Shown here: in pieces, positions 1 through 9,628 of the stretch
How positions within the stretch are numbered: position 1 is the stretch's first letter
How the letters are laid out: every line of letters begins with the position of its first letter
Source of the DNA: Catenuloplanes indicus
Lineage (GTDB): Bacteria > Actinomycetota > Actinomycetes > Mycobacteriales > Micromonosporaceae
Assembly: GCF_030813715.1 (NCBI RefSeq)
Contig: NZ_JAUSUZ010000001.1
Location: forward strand, 7,732,501-7,796,500
Length of the DNA stretch: 64,000 bases
Reading direction: 5' to 3'
Program-made: the position numbers and the translations under genes
Notes under the pieces: model-generated
Told to the model about the DNA's origin: nothing
Databases searched by the model: none
Seen by the model: the letters and a program-made list of their open reading frames with translations, nothing else

Positions 1-2181
<2,181 letters not shown>

Positions 2182-2265
2182 CACAAACTTTTCGAGACTG
2201 CTCGCGTCCACTGTGTGATATCTGAACAAACAACCGTGAACACCCCGGTTTGTAAAGTTCATAGT

Positions 2266-2382
2266 GTTACGGCGGTAATAGCGGAGGGGAAACGCCCGGT
2301 CACATTCCGAACCCGGAAGCTAAGCCCTCCAGCGCCGATGGTACTGCACTCGGGAGGGTGTGGGAGAGTAGGACACCGCCGG
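2266..2382 (+). rRNA. rrf: 5S ribosomal RNA
   Basis: A sequence of about 117 nt beginning GTTACGGCGGTAATAGCG and ending CACCGCCGGAC, whose ends pair to form helix I. The interior has the conserved CCGAACCCGGAAGCTAAG box and the GGGAGAGTAGG segment near the 3' end. It lies 85 nt after the 23S gene, the usual 23S-5S order. No tRNA is visible in the 23S-5S spacer. Confidence 0.97.
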
Positions 2383-2396
2383 ACTTCTTTACAATT

Positions 2397-2425
2397 GAGG
2401 GCCACCCTTCCCGGGGCGGCCCTTA
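2397..2425 (+). terminator. rrn operon terminator hairpin
   Basis: Just after 5S, AGGGCC(A)CCC and GGGG(C)GGCCCT form a GC-rich hairpin with a short TTCC-type loop, followed by TTAGTTGTATTT. The position directly behind 5S supports a terminator for the rRNA operon. Confidence 0.75.
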
Positions 2426-2516
2426 GTTGTATTTACGGGCTCGCCCGGGCCGGGCGTCATGGATCGACAGTTTCGTCGGCGCTGCGAGCCGCAGCGCCCC
2501 CAGGAAGGATGTACTC

Positions 2517-5402
2517 GTGAACCCAGGACCGGACGGCGACAACCCGCGTTCCCGGCGGGATGACGGCCGCGACGGGCGGGGCCGCGACGACGCGCGCGGC
2601 AACCGCGACTCTCGAGGCGGCGACCGCGACTTCCGGGGCGGCGACTCCCGCGGCGCCGGCTTCCGCAGCGGTGGAGACCGCGACGCCCGTGGCGGTGGTT
2701 TCCGCTCCGGCGGCGACCGTGACTCCCGTGGTGGCTTCCGGTCCGGTGGTGACTCCCGTGGCGGTGGCTTCCGGGCCGGTGGCGGCGACCGTGACGGTGG
2801 CGGGTTCCGTGGTGGAGACCGGGACTCGCGTGGCGGCGGATTCCGCTCGGGCGGCGACCGTGACGGTGGCTTCCGCGGTGGCGGTGGTGACCGCGCCGGT
2901 GGGTTCCGCTCCGGCGGTGACCGTGACTCCCGTGGCGGCGGTTTCCGGTCCGGCGGCGACCGCGATTCCCGTGGTGGTGGCTTCCGCAGCGGTGGGGGCG
3001 ACCGAGAGGGCGGCTTCCGCGGTGGCGACTCGCGCGGTGGCGGCTTCCGGGACCGGGACGGTCAGGGCAGCGGCTTCCGCAGCGGCGGTGGCGACCGCGC
3101 CGGTGGGTTCCGCTCCGGTGGTGACCGTGACTCGCGCGGTGGCGGTTTCCGTTCCGGCGGTGACCGTGAGGGTGGCTTCCGCGGCGGTGACCGGGACTCG
3201 CGCGGCGGTGGTTTCCGCAGTGGCGGGGACCGGGACGGTCAGGGCAGCGGCTTCCGCAGCGGCGGTGGCGACCGCGCGGGCGGGTTCCGCTCCGGTGGTG
3301 ACCGTGACTCGCGCGGTGGCGGTTTCCGTTCCGGCGGCGACCGTGAGGGTGGCTTCCGCGGCGGTGACCGGGACTCGCGCGGCGGTGGTTTCCGCAGTGG
3401 CGGGGACCGGGACGGTCAGGGCAGCGGCTTCCGCAGCGGCGGTGGCGACCGCGCCGGTGGGTTCCGCTCCGGTGGTGACCGTGACTCGCGCGGCGGTGGC
3501 TTCCGTTCCGGCGGTGACCGTGACTCCCGTGGCGGTGGTTTCCGCAGTGGCGGGGACCGGGACGGTCAGGGCGGCGGCTTCCGCAGCGGCGGTGGCGACC
3601 GCGCGGGCGGGTTCCGCTCCGGTGGTGACCGTGACTCGCGCGGCGGCGGTTTCCGTTCCGGCGGCGACCGCGATTCCCGTGGCGGTGGCTTCCGGTCCGG
3701 CGGCGGTGACCGTGAGGGCGGCGGGTTCCGTGGCGGTGACCGGGACTCTCGTGGCGGTGGCTTCCGGGACCGTGCGGGCCAGGGCAGTGGCGGCGGCGAG
3801 CGCGCCGGCGGGGACCGCGAGGGCGGCTTCCGCGGCGGTGACTCCCGCGGTGCCGGCCGCGAGGGTGGCTACCGTGGCGGTGATCGTGACACACGCGGTG
3901 GTGGCTTCCGCAGCGGCGGCGGCGACCGCGCGGGCGGGTTCCGCAGTGGCGGCGACCGTGAGGGTGGTTTCCGTGGCGGTGACCGGGACTCGCGCGGCGG
4001 CGGCTTCCGCAGCGGCGGCGAGCGATCCGGTGGGTTCCGTGGCGGCGACCGCGAGGGCGGTCCTCGTGGCGGTGACTCGCGCGGTGGCGGCTTCCGGGAC
4101 CGCGAGGGTCAGGGTGGCTTCCGCAGCGGCGGCGACCGTGACTCCCGTGGCGGTGGCTTCCGGTCCGGCGGCGACCGTGACTCGCGCGGCGGTGGTTTCC
4201 GCGGTGGTGACCGGGACTCGCGCGGCGGTGGCTTCCGCGAGCGTGAGGGCGGTGCCCGCGGTGGTGACTCGCGGGGCGGGTTCCGGGAGCGCGAAGGCGG
4301 GTTCCGCAACGACCGTGGCGGGTTCCGCGAGCGTGAGGGCCAGGGTGTCCGCGATGGTGACCGGGTCGAGCGCGGCGACGAGCGCGTCGAGGCGGCCCAG
4401 GTCGCGCCCACGATCCCGGACGAGGTCGAGGCGACCGAGTTGGACCGGGACGTACGCGCGGAGCTGCTCTCGCTGAACAAGCCGGTGCAGGAGAGCGTGG
4501 CCCGGCACCTGGTGATGACCGGCCGGCTGATCGACGAGGAGCCGGAGCTCGCGCTCGCGCACGCGCTGGCGGCCCGGCGTCTCGCGTCCCGGATCGCGGT
4601 GGTGCGGGAGGCCGTGGGGCTCGCCGCGTACCACGCGGGGGAGTGGCAGACCGCGATCGCGGAGATCCGGACGTACCACCGGATGACCGGCAAGCAGTCG
4701 CACGTGGCCGTGCTGGCCGACTGCGAGCGGGCGCTGGGCCGTCCGGAGCGAGCGATCGACCTGTTCCGCAACACGGACAGCGCGGCGCTGCCCAAGGACA
4801 CGGCCGTGGAGCTGCTGATCGTGGCCGCCGGTGCGCGCGGTGACATGGGCCAGAACGACGCGGCCGTGTCGATGCTGCAGGTTCGTGAGCTGACCGCGGA
4901 GGGCAAGGTCGAGCCGTGGACGGCCCGGCTGCGCTACGCCTACGCGGACGCGCTGCTGGCGACCGACCGTCGCGAGGAGGCGCGTGAGTGGTTCGCCCGC
5001 GCGGCGACCGCGGACGAGGACGGCGCGACCGACGCGGCCGAGCGTCTGCTCGAACTGGACGGCGTCGAGATCGAGGGCGAGGACGAGCCCGACGGCGACT
5101 CCGCCATGTCTGCGGCCGCCGGCCGTGACGCGGACGCGCCCGGCGACTCGGACGACGACGAGTCGGACGATGACGACGAGTCGGACGACGATGACGATGA
5201 CGACGAGTCGGACGACGACGATGACGACGACGAGGAGTCGGACGAGGACGACGAGCTGACGGGCGCCGCCGCGGAAGCCGGGGCCTCCGACACCGCCGCG
5301 GACGAGGACGACGAGGACGCGAAGCTGAAGGCCAAGGAGGCGGAGGAGTCCGCCGCACCGCGCGACCTCGGCCCGAAGTTCGACGACGGCAGCACTCGCT
5401 GA
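2517..5402 (+). CDS. TPR protein with giant RGG-type repeat N-terminus and acidic tail
   Basis: 961 residues. I place the start at GTG 2517 because AGGAAGG (2502-2508) sits 8 nt upstream; the open frame continues to 2427 without a ribosome site. Residues about 25-610 are a low-complexity array of FRSGGDRDSRGGG-like units rich in Gly, Arg, Asp and Phe. Residues about 639-855 form a helical tetratricopeptide-like domain (LALAHALAARRLASRIAVVR, then AERAIDLF- and EEAREWFARA-type helices). About 865-920 is a run of Asp/Ser/Glu. The TPR part and location (before the HAD and tlyA genes) match the family of M. tuberculosis Rv1691, which lacks such an N-terminus. RGG/FRG tracts in other proteins bind RNA and drive condensation; that role here is inference. 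Function unknown. Confidence 0.9.
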   Translation: MNPGPDGDNPRSRRDDGRDGRGRDDARGNRDSRGGDRDFRGGDSRGAGFRSGGDRDARGGGFRSGGDRDSRGGFRSGGDSRGGGFRAGGGDRDGGGFRGGDRDSRGGGFRSGGDRDGGFRGGGGDRAGGFRSGGDRDSRGGGFRSGGDRDSRGGGFRSGGGDREGGFRGGDSRGGGFRDRDGQGSGFRSGGGDRAGGFRSGGDRDSRGGGFRSGGDREGGFRGGDRDSRGGGFRSGGDRDGQGSGFRSGGGDRAGGFRSGGDRDSRGGGFRSGGDREGGFRGGDRDSRGGGFRSGGDRDGQGSGFRSGGGDRAGGFRSGGDRDSRGGGFRSGGDRDSRGGGFRSGGDRDGQGGGFRSGGGDRAGGFRSGGDRDSRGGGFRSGGDRDSRGGGFRSGGGDREGGGFRGGDRDSRGGGFRDRAGQGSGGGERAGGDREGGFRGGDSRGAGREGGYRGGDRDTRGGGFRSGGGDRAGGFRSGGDREGGFRGGDRDSRGGGFRSGGERSGGFRGGDREGGPRGGDSRGGGFRDREGQGGFRSGGDRDSRGGGFRSGGDRDSRGGGFRGGDRDSRGGGFREREGGARGGDSRGGFREREGGFRNDRGGFREREGQGVRDGDRVERGDERVEAAQVAPTIPDEVEATELDRDVRAELLSLNKPVQESVARHLVMTGRLIDEEPELALAHALAARRLASRIAVVREAVGLAAYHAGEWQTAIAEIRTYHRMTGKQSHVAVLADCERALGRPERAIDLFRNTDSAALPKDTAVELLIVAAGARGDMGQNDAAVSMLQVRELTAEGKVEPWTARLRYAYADALLATDRREEAREWFARAATADEDGATDAAERLLELDGVEIEGEDEPDGDSAMSAAAGRDADAPGDSDDDESDDDDESDDDDDDDESDDDDDDDEESDEDDELTGAAAEAGASDTAADEDDEDAKLKAKEAEESAAPRDLGPKFDDGSTR
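2600..4350 (+). repeat. In-frame RGG-type tandem repeats with 177-bp higher-order unit
   Basis: Short units coding GGDRDSRGGGFRS variants repeat about fifty times. On top of this, a longer block starting GACGGTCAGGGC recurs at 3057, 3234, 3411 and 3561; the first three are exactly 177 bp (59 codons) apart and nearly identical, so recent duplication or gene conversion is likely. All lengths are multiples of three and the frame is kept. The bias produces spurious long frames on both strands. Confidence 0.95.
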
Positions 5403-5425
5403 GCCGTACCCGTCGCTGATCAGAG

Positions 5426-5456
5426 AAAGGCCCCGACCACCCGGCCGGGGCCTTTT
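5426..5456. terminator. Bidirectional rho-independent terminator
   Basis: AAAGGCCCCG (5426-5435) pairs with CGGGGCCTTT (5446-5455), loop ACCACCCGGC, with TTTT on the plus side and AAAA/AAA giving a short U-run for the minus strand. It lies between the convergent RGG-TPR gene and the minus-strand MerR gene and can serve both. Confidence 0.9.
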
Positions 5457-5472
5457 CGCATGCCGCCGGCGG

Positions 5473-5874
5473 CTACGAGACGACGGCCAGCGGGGCGGAC
5501 AGCTCCGGTGCGACGTTGCGCGTGCACGAGGCCGGATTCTGCGAGTGGGCGATGACGGCGTCCAGCCGGTTCCGCGTGGAGATCAGCTCTTGGATCTGCC
5601 GGTCGATGCGGTCCCGTTCGGCCTTCATCAGCGCGGTCGACTCCTCGCTCGGCTCGTTCGCGTCGACGCACGGCATCAGCGCCGCGATGTGCCGGCTGGA
5701 CAGACCGGCCGCGTAGAGCTGCTGGATCAGCCGCACGCGCTCGACCGCGGCCTCCGGGTAGTGCCGCTGCCCGCTGGCGCTGCGCGTCGCGTGCAGCAGG
5801 CCCTGCTCCTCGTAGTAGCGCAGCGCGCGCACGCTCACGCCGCCGCGCGTGGCCAGATCGCCGATGCGTATCAC
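5473..5874 (-). CDS. MerR family transcriptional regulator (copy 1)
   Basis: 133 residues from GTG 5874, which has GGGAG 7 nt upstream; the longer TTG frame at 5916 would begin inside the palindromic operator and is rejected. The N-terminus VIRIGDLATRGGVSVRALRY is the MerR winged HTH, followed by RYYEEQGLL, and a coiled dimerisation helix (ERDRIDRQIQELISTRNRLD). The C-terminus is short, with Cys in MPCVDA and SCTRN but no clear effector domain, as in small MerR proteins of oxidoreductase loci. Paralogue of the next gene upstream (5966-6367), same strand. It probably controls itself through the TGACGT-CA-ACGTCA site at 5908-5921. The ligand is unknown. Confidence 0.88.
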   Translation of the reverse strand: MIRIGDLATRGGVSVRALRYYEEQGLLHATRSASGQRHYPEAAVERVRLIQQLYAAGLSSRHIAALMPCVDANEPSEESTALMKAERDRIDRQIQELISTRNRLDAVIAHSQNPASCTRNVAPELSAPLAVVS

Positions 5875-5902
5875 GGAAGGGCTCCCGCAGGGTGTCGAAG
5901 GT

Positions 5903-5924
5903 ACCTTTGACGTCAACGTCAGGT
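5903..5924. promoter_or_regulatory. Probable MerR operator 1
   Basis: TGACGT-CA-ACGTCA (5908-5921) is a perfect 6-bp inverted repeat in the 91-bp gap upstream of the first MerR gene. The same 14-mer with one change occurs upstream of the second MerR gene and SDR. Motifs of the form TTGAC-n-GTCAAGG are typical of MerR-family binding sites between long-spaced -35 and -10 elements. Binding by either paralogue is inference. Confidence 0.65.
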
Positions 5925-5965
5925 CCCAGCGTAGCTCCCGGCCCGGCGCGCAACCCGCGGGCGTG

Positions 5966-6367
5966 CTACGCCCGGACGGTCTGCGCCACGGGTGGGTAGA
6001 CCAGGTGGCCGCAGGTGGCCGGCGACGCGCCGGCGCACTCCTCGATCACCTGGTCGAGACGGTCCCTGGTGGTGATCAGCTCGCGGATCTGCCGGTCGAT
6101 CCGGTCTCGTTCCGTCCGCAGCAGCGTCATCGCCTCGTCGGTGGCTTCCTGTGCGTCGACGCACGGGAGCAGCACGGAGAGCGAACGGCTGGACAGCCCG
6201 GCCGCGAACAGGTCCTGGATCAGGCCGACCCGGTCGACCGCGGCCTCGGGATAGAACCGCTGGCCACCACCGGTACGGGCGGCGGGAAGCAGGCCCTGCT
6301 CCTCGTAGTAGCGCAGCGCGCGGGTGCTGACGCCGGTCTTCGCGGCGAGGTCGCCGATGCGGATCAC
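5966..6367 (-). CDS. MerR family transcriptional regulator (copy 2)
   Basis: 133 residues from GTG 6367 with GGGAG 7 nt upstream. The HTH is VIRIGDLAAKTGVSTRALRY, then RYYEEQGLLPAARTGGGQRF and a long coiled helix (ERDRIDRQIRELITTRDRLD). It is clearly related to copy 1 along the whole length (shared GQR.YPEAAV.RV.LIQ and CVDA...MTL), so the pair arose by tandem duplication. Divergent from the SDR gene at 6474, with 106 bp between starts that hold a MerR-type box, so control of the SDR is the likely job. Effector unknown. Confidence 0.88.
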   Translation of the reverse strand: MIRIGDLAAKTGVSTRALRYYEEQGLLPAARTGGGQRFYPEAAVDRVGLIQDLFAAGLSSRSLSVLLPCVDAQEATDEAMTLLRTERDRIDRQIRELITTRDRLDQVIEECAGASPATCGHLVYPPVAQTVRA

Positions 6368-6407
6368 TGAGCGCTCCCGGGAGGTGTCGGTCGTCACGAG
6401 ACTTGCC

Positions 6408-6440
6408 TTTGACGTCAACGTGAAGTTTTAGCGTAACCCC
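6408..6440 (+). promoter_or_regulatory. MerR-type promoter/operator for the SDR gene
   Basis: TTGACG (6409-6414) followed after 19 bp by TAACCC (6434-6439) gives the long spacer typical of MerR-activated promoters. The spacer starts with the TGACGTCAACGTGA box (6410-6423), matching operator 1 at 13 of 14 positions. It lies between the divergent MerR copy 2 and SDR genes. Confidence 0.6.
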
Positions 6441-6473
6441 GGCAGGATTCACTACGTACAGGGAGCAATGGTC

Positions 6474-7172
6474 ATGGATCTGAAGAATTCGGTCGTGCTT
6501 GTCACCGGGGCGAACCGCGGGCTGGGCCGGCACTTCGCACGCGAGCTGCTGGCGCGGGGCGCCGCCAAGGTCTACGCGACCGCGCGCCGGCCGGAGGCCG
6601 TGGACCTGCCCGGTGCCGAGGTCATCGGCCTGGACGTGACGGATCCGGCGCAGGTAAGCAGAGCAGCGGAGATCGCCACGGACGTGACGCTGCTGGTCAA
6701 CAACGCGGGCAACTCGTCGTTCGCGAACCTGGTGGACGGCGACGAGGCGGAGATCCGCGGTCAGCTGGACGCGTTCTTCTGGGGTCCGCTGTGGATGGTG
6801 CGCGCGTTCGCGCCGATCCTGCGGGCGAACGGCGGCGGTGGTGTTCTCAACATCAACTCGGCGATGTCCTGGGTGGCCGGTGACCGGGCGAACGCCTACC
6901 ACGTGGCGAAGGCCGCGCAGTGGGCGATGACCAACGCGGTCCGGGCCGAGCTGGCCGGGCAGGGCACGCACGTGGCGGGCGCGTACTTCGGCATGACGGA
7001 CACCGGGCACCAGGACTTCTGGACCGGGCCGCTGAACGACGCGGCGGACATCGCGCGGCGCACGCTGGCCGCGTTCGAGGACGGTCAGGTGGAGATCATC
7101 CCGGACGAGCTGGGCGCGGCCGCGAAGGCGATGCTGGCCGGCCCGCCGCAGGCCTACCCCACGGCAGGGTGA
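6474..7172 (+). CDS. Short-chain dehydrogenase/reductase (SDR)
   Basis: 232 residues. Start at ATG 6474 is favoured over ATG 6468: GGGAG at 6461-6465 is 8 nt from the former and only 2 from the latter. Classical SDR features are present: NAD(P) motif TGANRGLG near the N-terminus, basic residues after beta-2 (TARRPE) suggesting NADP preference, NNAG, catalytic Ser in NINSAMSW, and the YHVAK (YxxxK) pair. The substrate cannot be read from the sequence. It stands divergently from the MerR pair, the usual arrangement for regulators that induce a detoxifying oxidoreductase. Confidence 0.9.
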   Translation: MDLKNSVVLVTGANRGLGRHFARELLARGAAKVYATARRPEAVDLPGAEVIGLDVTDPAQVSRAAEIATDVTLLVNNAGNSSFANLVDGDEAEIRGQLDAFFWGPLWMVRAFAPILRANGGGGVLNINSAMSWVAGDRANAYHVAKAAQWAMTNAVRAELAGQGTHVAGAYFGMTDTGHQDFWTGPLNDAADIARRTLAAFEDGQVEIIPDELGAAAKAMLAGPPQAYPTAG

Positions 7173-7222
7173 CGCGCGCCTGGAATGATCGGGGGCGGAA
7201 CAGCGACGGCCGAGGAGGCAGC

Positions 7223-8047
7223 GTGAGCGATCGTCTGATCGACGGGTACGACCTGGTGATCTTCGACCTGGACGGGGTGGTCTACCTGATCGACCAGCCG
7301 ATCCCGGGCGCGGTCGAGGCCATCGCGCGGCTCCACGAGGCCGGCGTCCCGGTCGCCTACGCCACGAACAACGCGTCCCGCCGGGCCGCCGACGTGGCCG
7401 CGCTGCTGACCGGCATGGGTATCCCGGCCACGCCGGAGGAGGTGCTGACCTCGGCCGGCGCGTCCGCGGCCGTGCTCGCGGACCGGCTCCCGGCCGGCGC
7501 TACGGTGCTGGTGGTCGGCGCGGACGCGCTGCGCGCCGAGATCGAGGCGGTCGGCCTGACCGTGGTGAGCAAGGCGGAGGACCGGCCGGCCGCGGTCGCG
7601 CAGGGCTACGGTCCCGCGGTCGGCTGGGCGGACCTCGCCGAGGCCAGCGTGGCGATCCGGGCCGGCGCGATGTGGCTGGCCACGAACACGGACAAGACGC
7701 TGCCCAGCCCGCGCGGCCCGCTGCCGGGCAACGGCTCGCTGGTGGCCGCGCTGCGGCACGCGCTCGGCCGGGACCCGGACGTGATCGTCGGCAAGCCCGC
7801 GCCCGCGTTGTTCACCACCGCGGCCGAGCGGGTCGGTGCGACGAAGGCGCTGGTGGTCGGCGACCGGCTGGACACCGATCTGGAGGGCGCGGTCCGGGCC
7901 GGCATGGACGGGCTGCTCGTGCTCACCGGCGTACACACGGTCGAGGACCTGCGCAACGCGCCGGCCGAGCAGAAGGCCACGTTCGTCGCGCCCGACCTCT
8001 CCGGCCTCTTCGCACCGGCGGTCAAGGCCGACGACTACAAGGCATAG
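7223..8047 (+). CDS. HAD-IIA family phosphatase (NagD/glycerol-phosphate phosphatase-like)
   Basis: 274 residues from GTG 7223, with GAGGAGG upstream. HAD motifs in order: VIFDLDGVVY (nucleophile and acid Asp), ATNNASR (motif II), IVGKPAPALF (motif III Lys), VVGDRLDTDLEGA (motif IV Asp pair). The C2-type cap lies between motifs II and III, as in NagD and p-nitrophenylphosphatase relatives. In M. tuberculosis the corresponding position (Rv1692, before tlyA) holds a glycerol-3-phosphate phosphatase, so a role in glycerophospholipid recycling is a reasonable inference. It converges on the SCP2 gene, with a strong hairpin between them. Confidence 0.9.
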   Translation: MSDRLIDGYDLVIFDLDGVVYLIDQPIPGAVEAIARLHEAGVPVAYATNNASRRAADVAALLTGMGIPATPEEVLTSAGASAAVLADRLPAGATVLVVGADALRAEIEAVGLTVVSKAEDRPAAVAQGYGPAVGWADLAEASVAIRAGAMWLATNTDKTLPSPRGPLPGNGSLVAALRHALGRDPDVIVGKPAPALFTTAAERVGATKALVVGDRLDTDLEGAVRAGMDGLLVLTGVHTVEDLRNAPAEQKATFVAPDLSGLFAPAVKADDYKA

Positions 8048-8086
8048 AACCATCGCCGGGTACGCCGTGAGGCGCGGGTGACCGGA

Positions 8087-8136
8087 GAGGGCGGGGCCGG
8101 CCGGACACGCTCTGTCGTCCGGCCGGCCCCGCCCTC
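8087..8136. terminator. Perfect 20-bp hairpin between convergent genes
   Basis: GAGGGCGGGGCCGGCCGGAC (8087-8106) and its exact complement (8117-8136) enclose a 10-nt loop. There is no U-tract, which is common for actinomycete intrinsic terminators. It lies between the HAD gene (plus) and the SCP2 gene (minus) and should work in both directions. Confidence 0.85.
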
Positions 8137-8180
8137 GCAGGAAGTGGCGCCGAGCCCGGGGAGCGGAGCGACGGCCAGGA

Positions 8181-8516
8181 CTACAGCAGTTTGCGGAGCT
8201 TGAGCAGGTCGAACGGGTTGGCGCCGATCTTGACCTGGCCGGAGCCGATCGCCTTCATCACGTCGAGCTGCCCGTTGATCAGGGCGATCAGGTCGTCGCT
8301 GTTCGCGGTGAGGGAGATCTTCGCCTTCGGGTCGTCGCCGTCGGCGATGTCGACCAGGCGGCCGTCCACCAGCGTGCCGTGGAACGCGGTGGCCAGGTCC
8401 GGGACGCGGGCGGCGAGCGTGCGGTTGAGGTCGATGCGCTGCTGGGCGTCCGCGTTCGCGGCGAGCCGCGCCGCGAGAGTGTTCAATGCCGCCCGAACCT
8501 CGTCTACGCTGGCCAC
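8181..8516 (-). CDS. SCP2 sterol-binding domain-like protein
   Basis: 111 residues from GTG 8516, preceded by GAGAGGA. The single domain shows the SCP2 pattern: a helical start, then DLATAFHGTLVDGRL, DGDDPKAKISLTANSDDLIAL and the signature end GQVKIGANPFDLLKLRKLL (SGKIKVEGDL-type). Such stand-alone SCP2 proteins bind hydrophobic ligands; the ligand is unknown. It is transcribed against the housekeeping block and separated from the next gene by 120 bp of divergent promoter region. Confidence 0.85.
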   Translation of the reverse strand: MASVDEVRAALNTLAARLAANADAQQRIDLNRTLAARVPDLATAFHGTLVDGRLVDIADGDDPKAKISLTANSDDLIALINGQLDVMKAIGSGQVKIGANPFDLLKLRKLL

Positions 8517-8636
8517 GCCTGATCCTCTCCACGCCGGTCACCGAACCTCCCGCACGGTACCGCACGGGTCCGGCGACGTCGCCCGGTAGCGTGGCACGCG
8601 CGGGGGACCGTATCGGAACAGTGAGGGGACGACCGG

Positions 8637-9353
8637 ATGCCGAAGGAAGCGTGGCGGGCCTACCTGGACCTCGCCCTGGGACTGACCGAGAACTCGCGCA
8701 AGCAGGCCACCAGAACCGCGATGAGGCTGGTGGGCAAGGGCGGCGCGACCGCGGTCCAGCTGCAGGCACTCGTCGAGGACGCGCTGGCGGCCGGCACCGC
8801 GAACCGGGCCGTGGTCGAGCGCCTGGTCCGCACCGAGGTCGACCGGGCACTGACCGCGGTCGGGCTGGTCACGTCCGACGAGGTCGCGTCGCTGCGGCGG
8901 CGGGTGGCCGAGCTGGAGGGCCGGCTCGCGGCCCGGCCGGTGGACGTACCCGGTGACCTGACCGTCGAACCCGCGGTGGAGGCGGCTGCGGCCGTGTCCG
9001 CGGCGAACCCGGCCCCGGTCACGGTGAAGAAGGTCGTCGCGAAGAAGGCGGTGGCGAAGAAGGCGGTGGCGAAGGCGCCGGGCGGCGGCACGGCCGTGCC
9101 GGACGCGACGGCCGCGCCCGCGGCCCCGGCCGAGGACGAGCCGGTCGTGGAGACGCCCGCCACGACGCCGGCCGCGAAGATCACGCCGCCGCGCAAGGTC
9201 GCCAAGAAGGTACCCACGATCAAGGCCACGCCGCCGGCGAAGAAGGCCGTGCCGACGCCCGCCGACCTGCCGCCCGCGGCGAAGAAGGCACCGGCCAGGC
9301 GCGCGAAGAAGGCGGTACCGCCGCTCTTCGACGACGGGACCACCCGCGCATGA
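8637..9353 (+). CDS. Phasin-like protein with Lys/Ala-rich histone H1-like tail
   Basis: 238 residues from ATG 8637 with GAGGGG upstream. Residues 1-105 are helical, with amphipathic heptads (ALGLTENSRKQATRTAMRLV; VTSDEVASLRRRVAELEGRL coiled coil) as in polyhydroxyalkanoate granule-associated proteins. From about 120 onward it is Ala, Pro and Lys rich with AKK repeats (VVAKKAVAKKAVAK; APARRAKKAVPP), like the DNA-binding tails of actinobacterial histone-like proteins. The last residues FDDGTTR resemble the end of the RGG-TPR protein (FDDGSTR). Overlaps the next start by ATGA. Function unproven; granule or nucleoid association is inference. Confidence 0.8.
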   Translation: MPKEAWRAYLDLALGLTENSRKQATRTAMRLVGKGGATAVQLQALVEDALAAGTANRAVVERLVRTEVDRALTAVGLVTSDEVASLRRRVAELEGRLAARPVDVPGDLTVEPAVEAAAAVSAANPAPVTVKKVVAKKAVAKKAVAKAPGGGTAVPDATAAPAAPAEDEPVVETPATTPAAKITPPRKVAKKVPTIKATPPAKKAVPTPADLPPAAKKAPARRAKKAVPPLFDDGTTRA

Positions 9354-9589
9354 GCACGCCGTTCCCGGTCCCGCGCCCACCGGCCGTGCCGCGGCCGCCG
9401 CTGCCGGCGAACGCGCCGCCGGTGCGGATGACCGAGCCCGGCGACGGGACCACCGGGCACCCGGCCGTGGACGCGATGCTGGCCTCGCTGGCGAACGCGG
9501 CGTCGCTGTCCCCGGCCGACCAGATCGCCGAGTACGAGGCCGCGCACCAGATCCTGCGCGAGACGCTCGCCACCATCGACCAGGCCTGA
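9350..9589 (+). CDS. Small conserved proline-rich protein upstream of tlyA
   Basis: 79 residues, translationally coupled to the previous gene (ATGA at 9350). Residues 1-28 are Pro-rich; 35-79 (HPAVDAMLASLANAASLSPA...ADQIAEYEAAHQILRETLATI) predict two helices. The position just before tlyA matches the small conserved gene of that neighbourhood in mycobacteria (Rv1693). No motif reveals a function. Confidence 0.8.
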   Translation: MSTPFPVPRPPAVPRPPLPANAPPVRMTEPGDGTTGHPAVDAMLASLANAASLSPADQIAEYEAAHQILRETLATIDQA

Positions 9590-9628
9590 CCGGCCCTCCC
9601 CCCCCGAAAGACACGTGAAGAAGACCGC

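Noticed and set aside
2389-5358. 989-codon open frame on the minus strand across the RGG gene
   Set aside because: It exists only because the GGC/CGC-rich repeats lack stops in every frame. The product is an Arg/His/Pro string with no domain, while the plus frame has a ribosome site and a conserved TPR domain.
5874-5916. TTG start at 5916 for the first MerR gene
   Set aside because: The extra codons are the operator palindrome itself; GTG 5874 has a GGGAG site and matches the family start.
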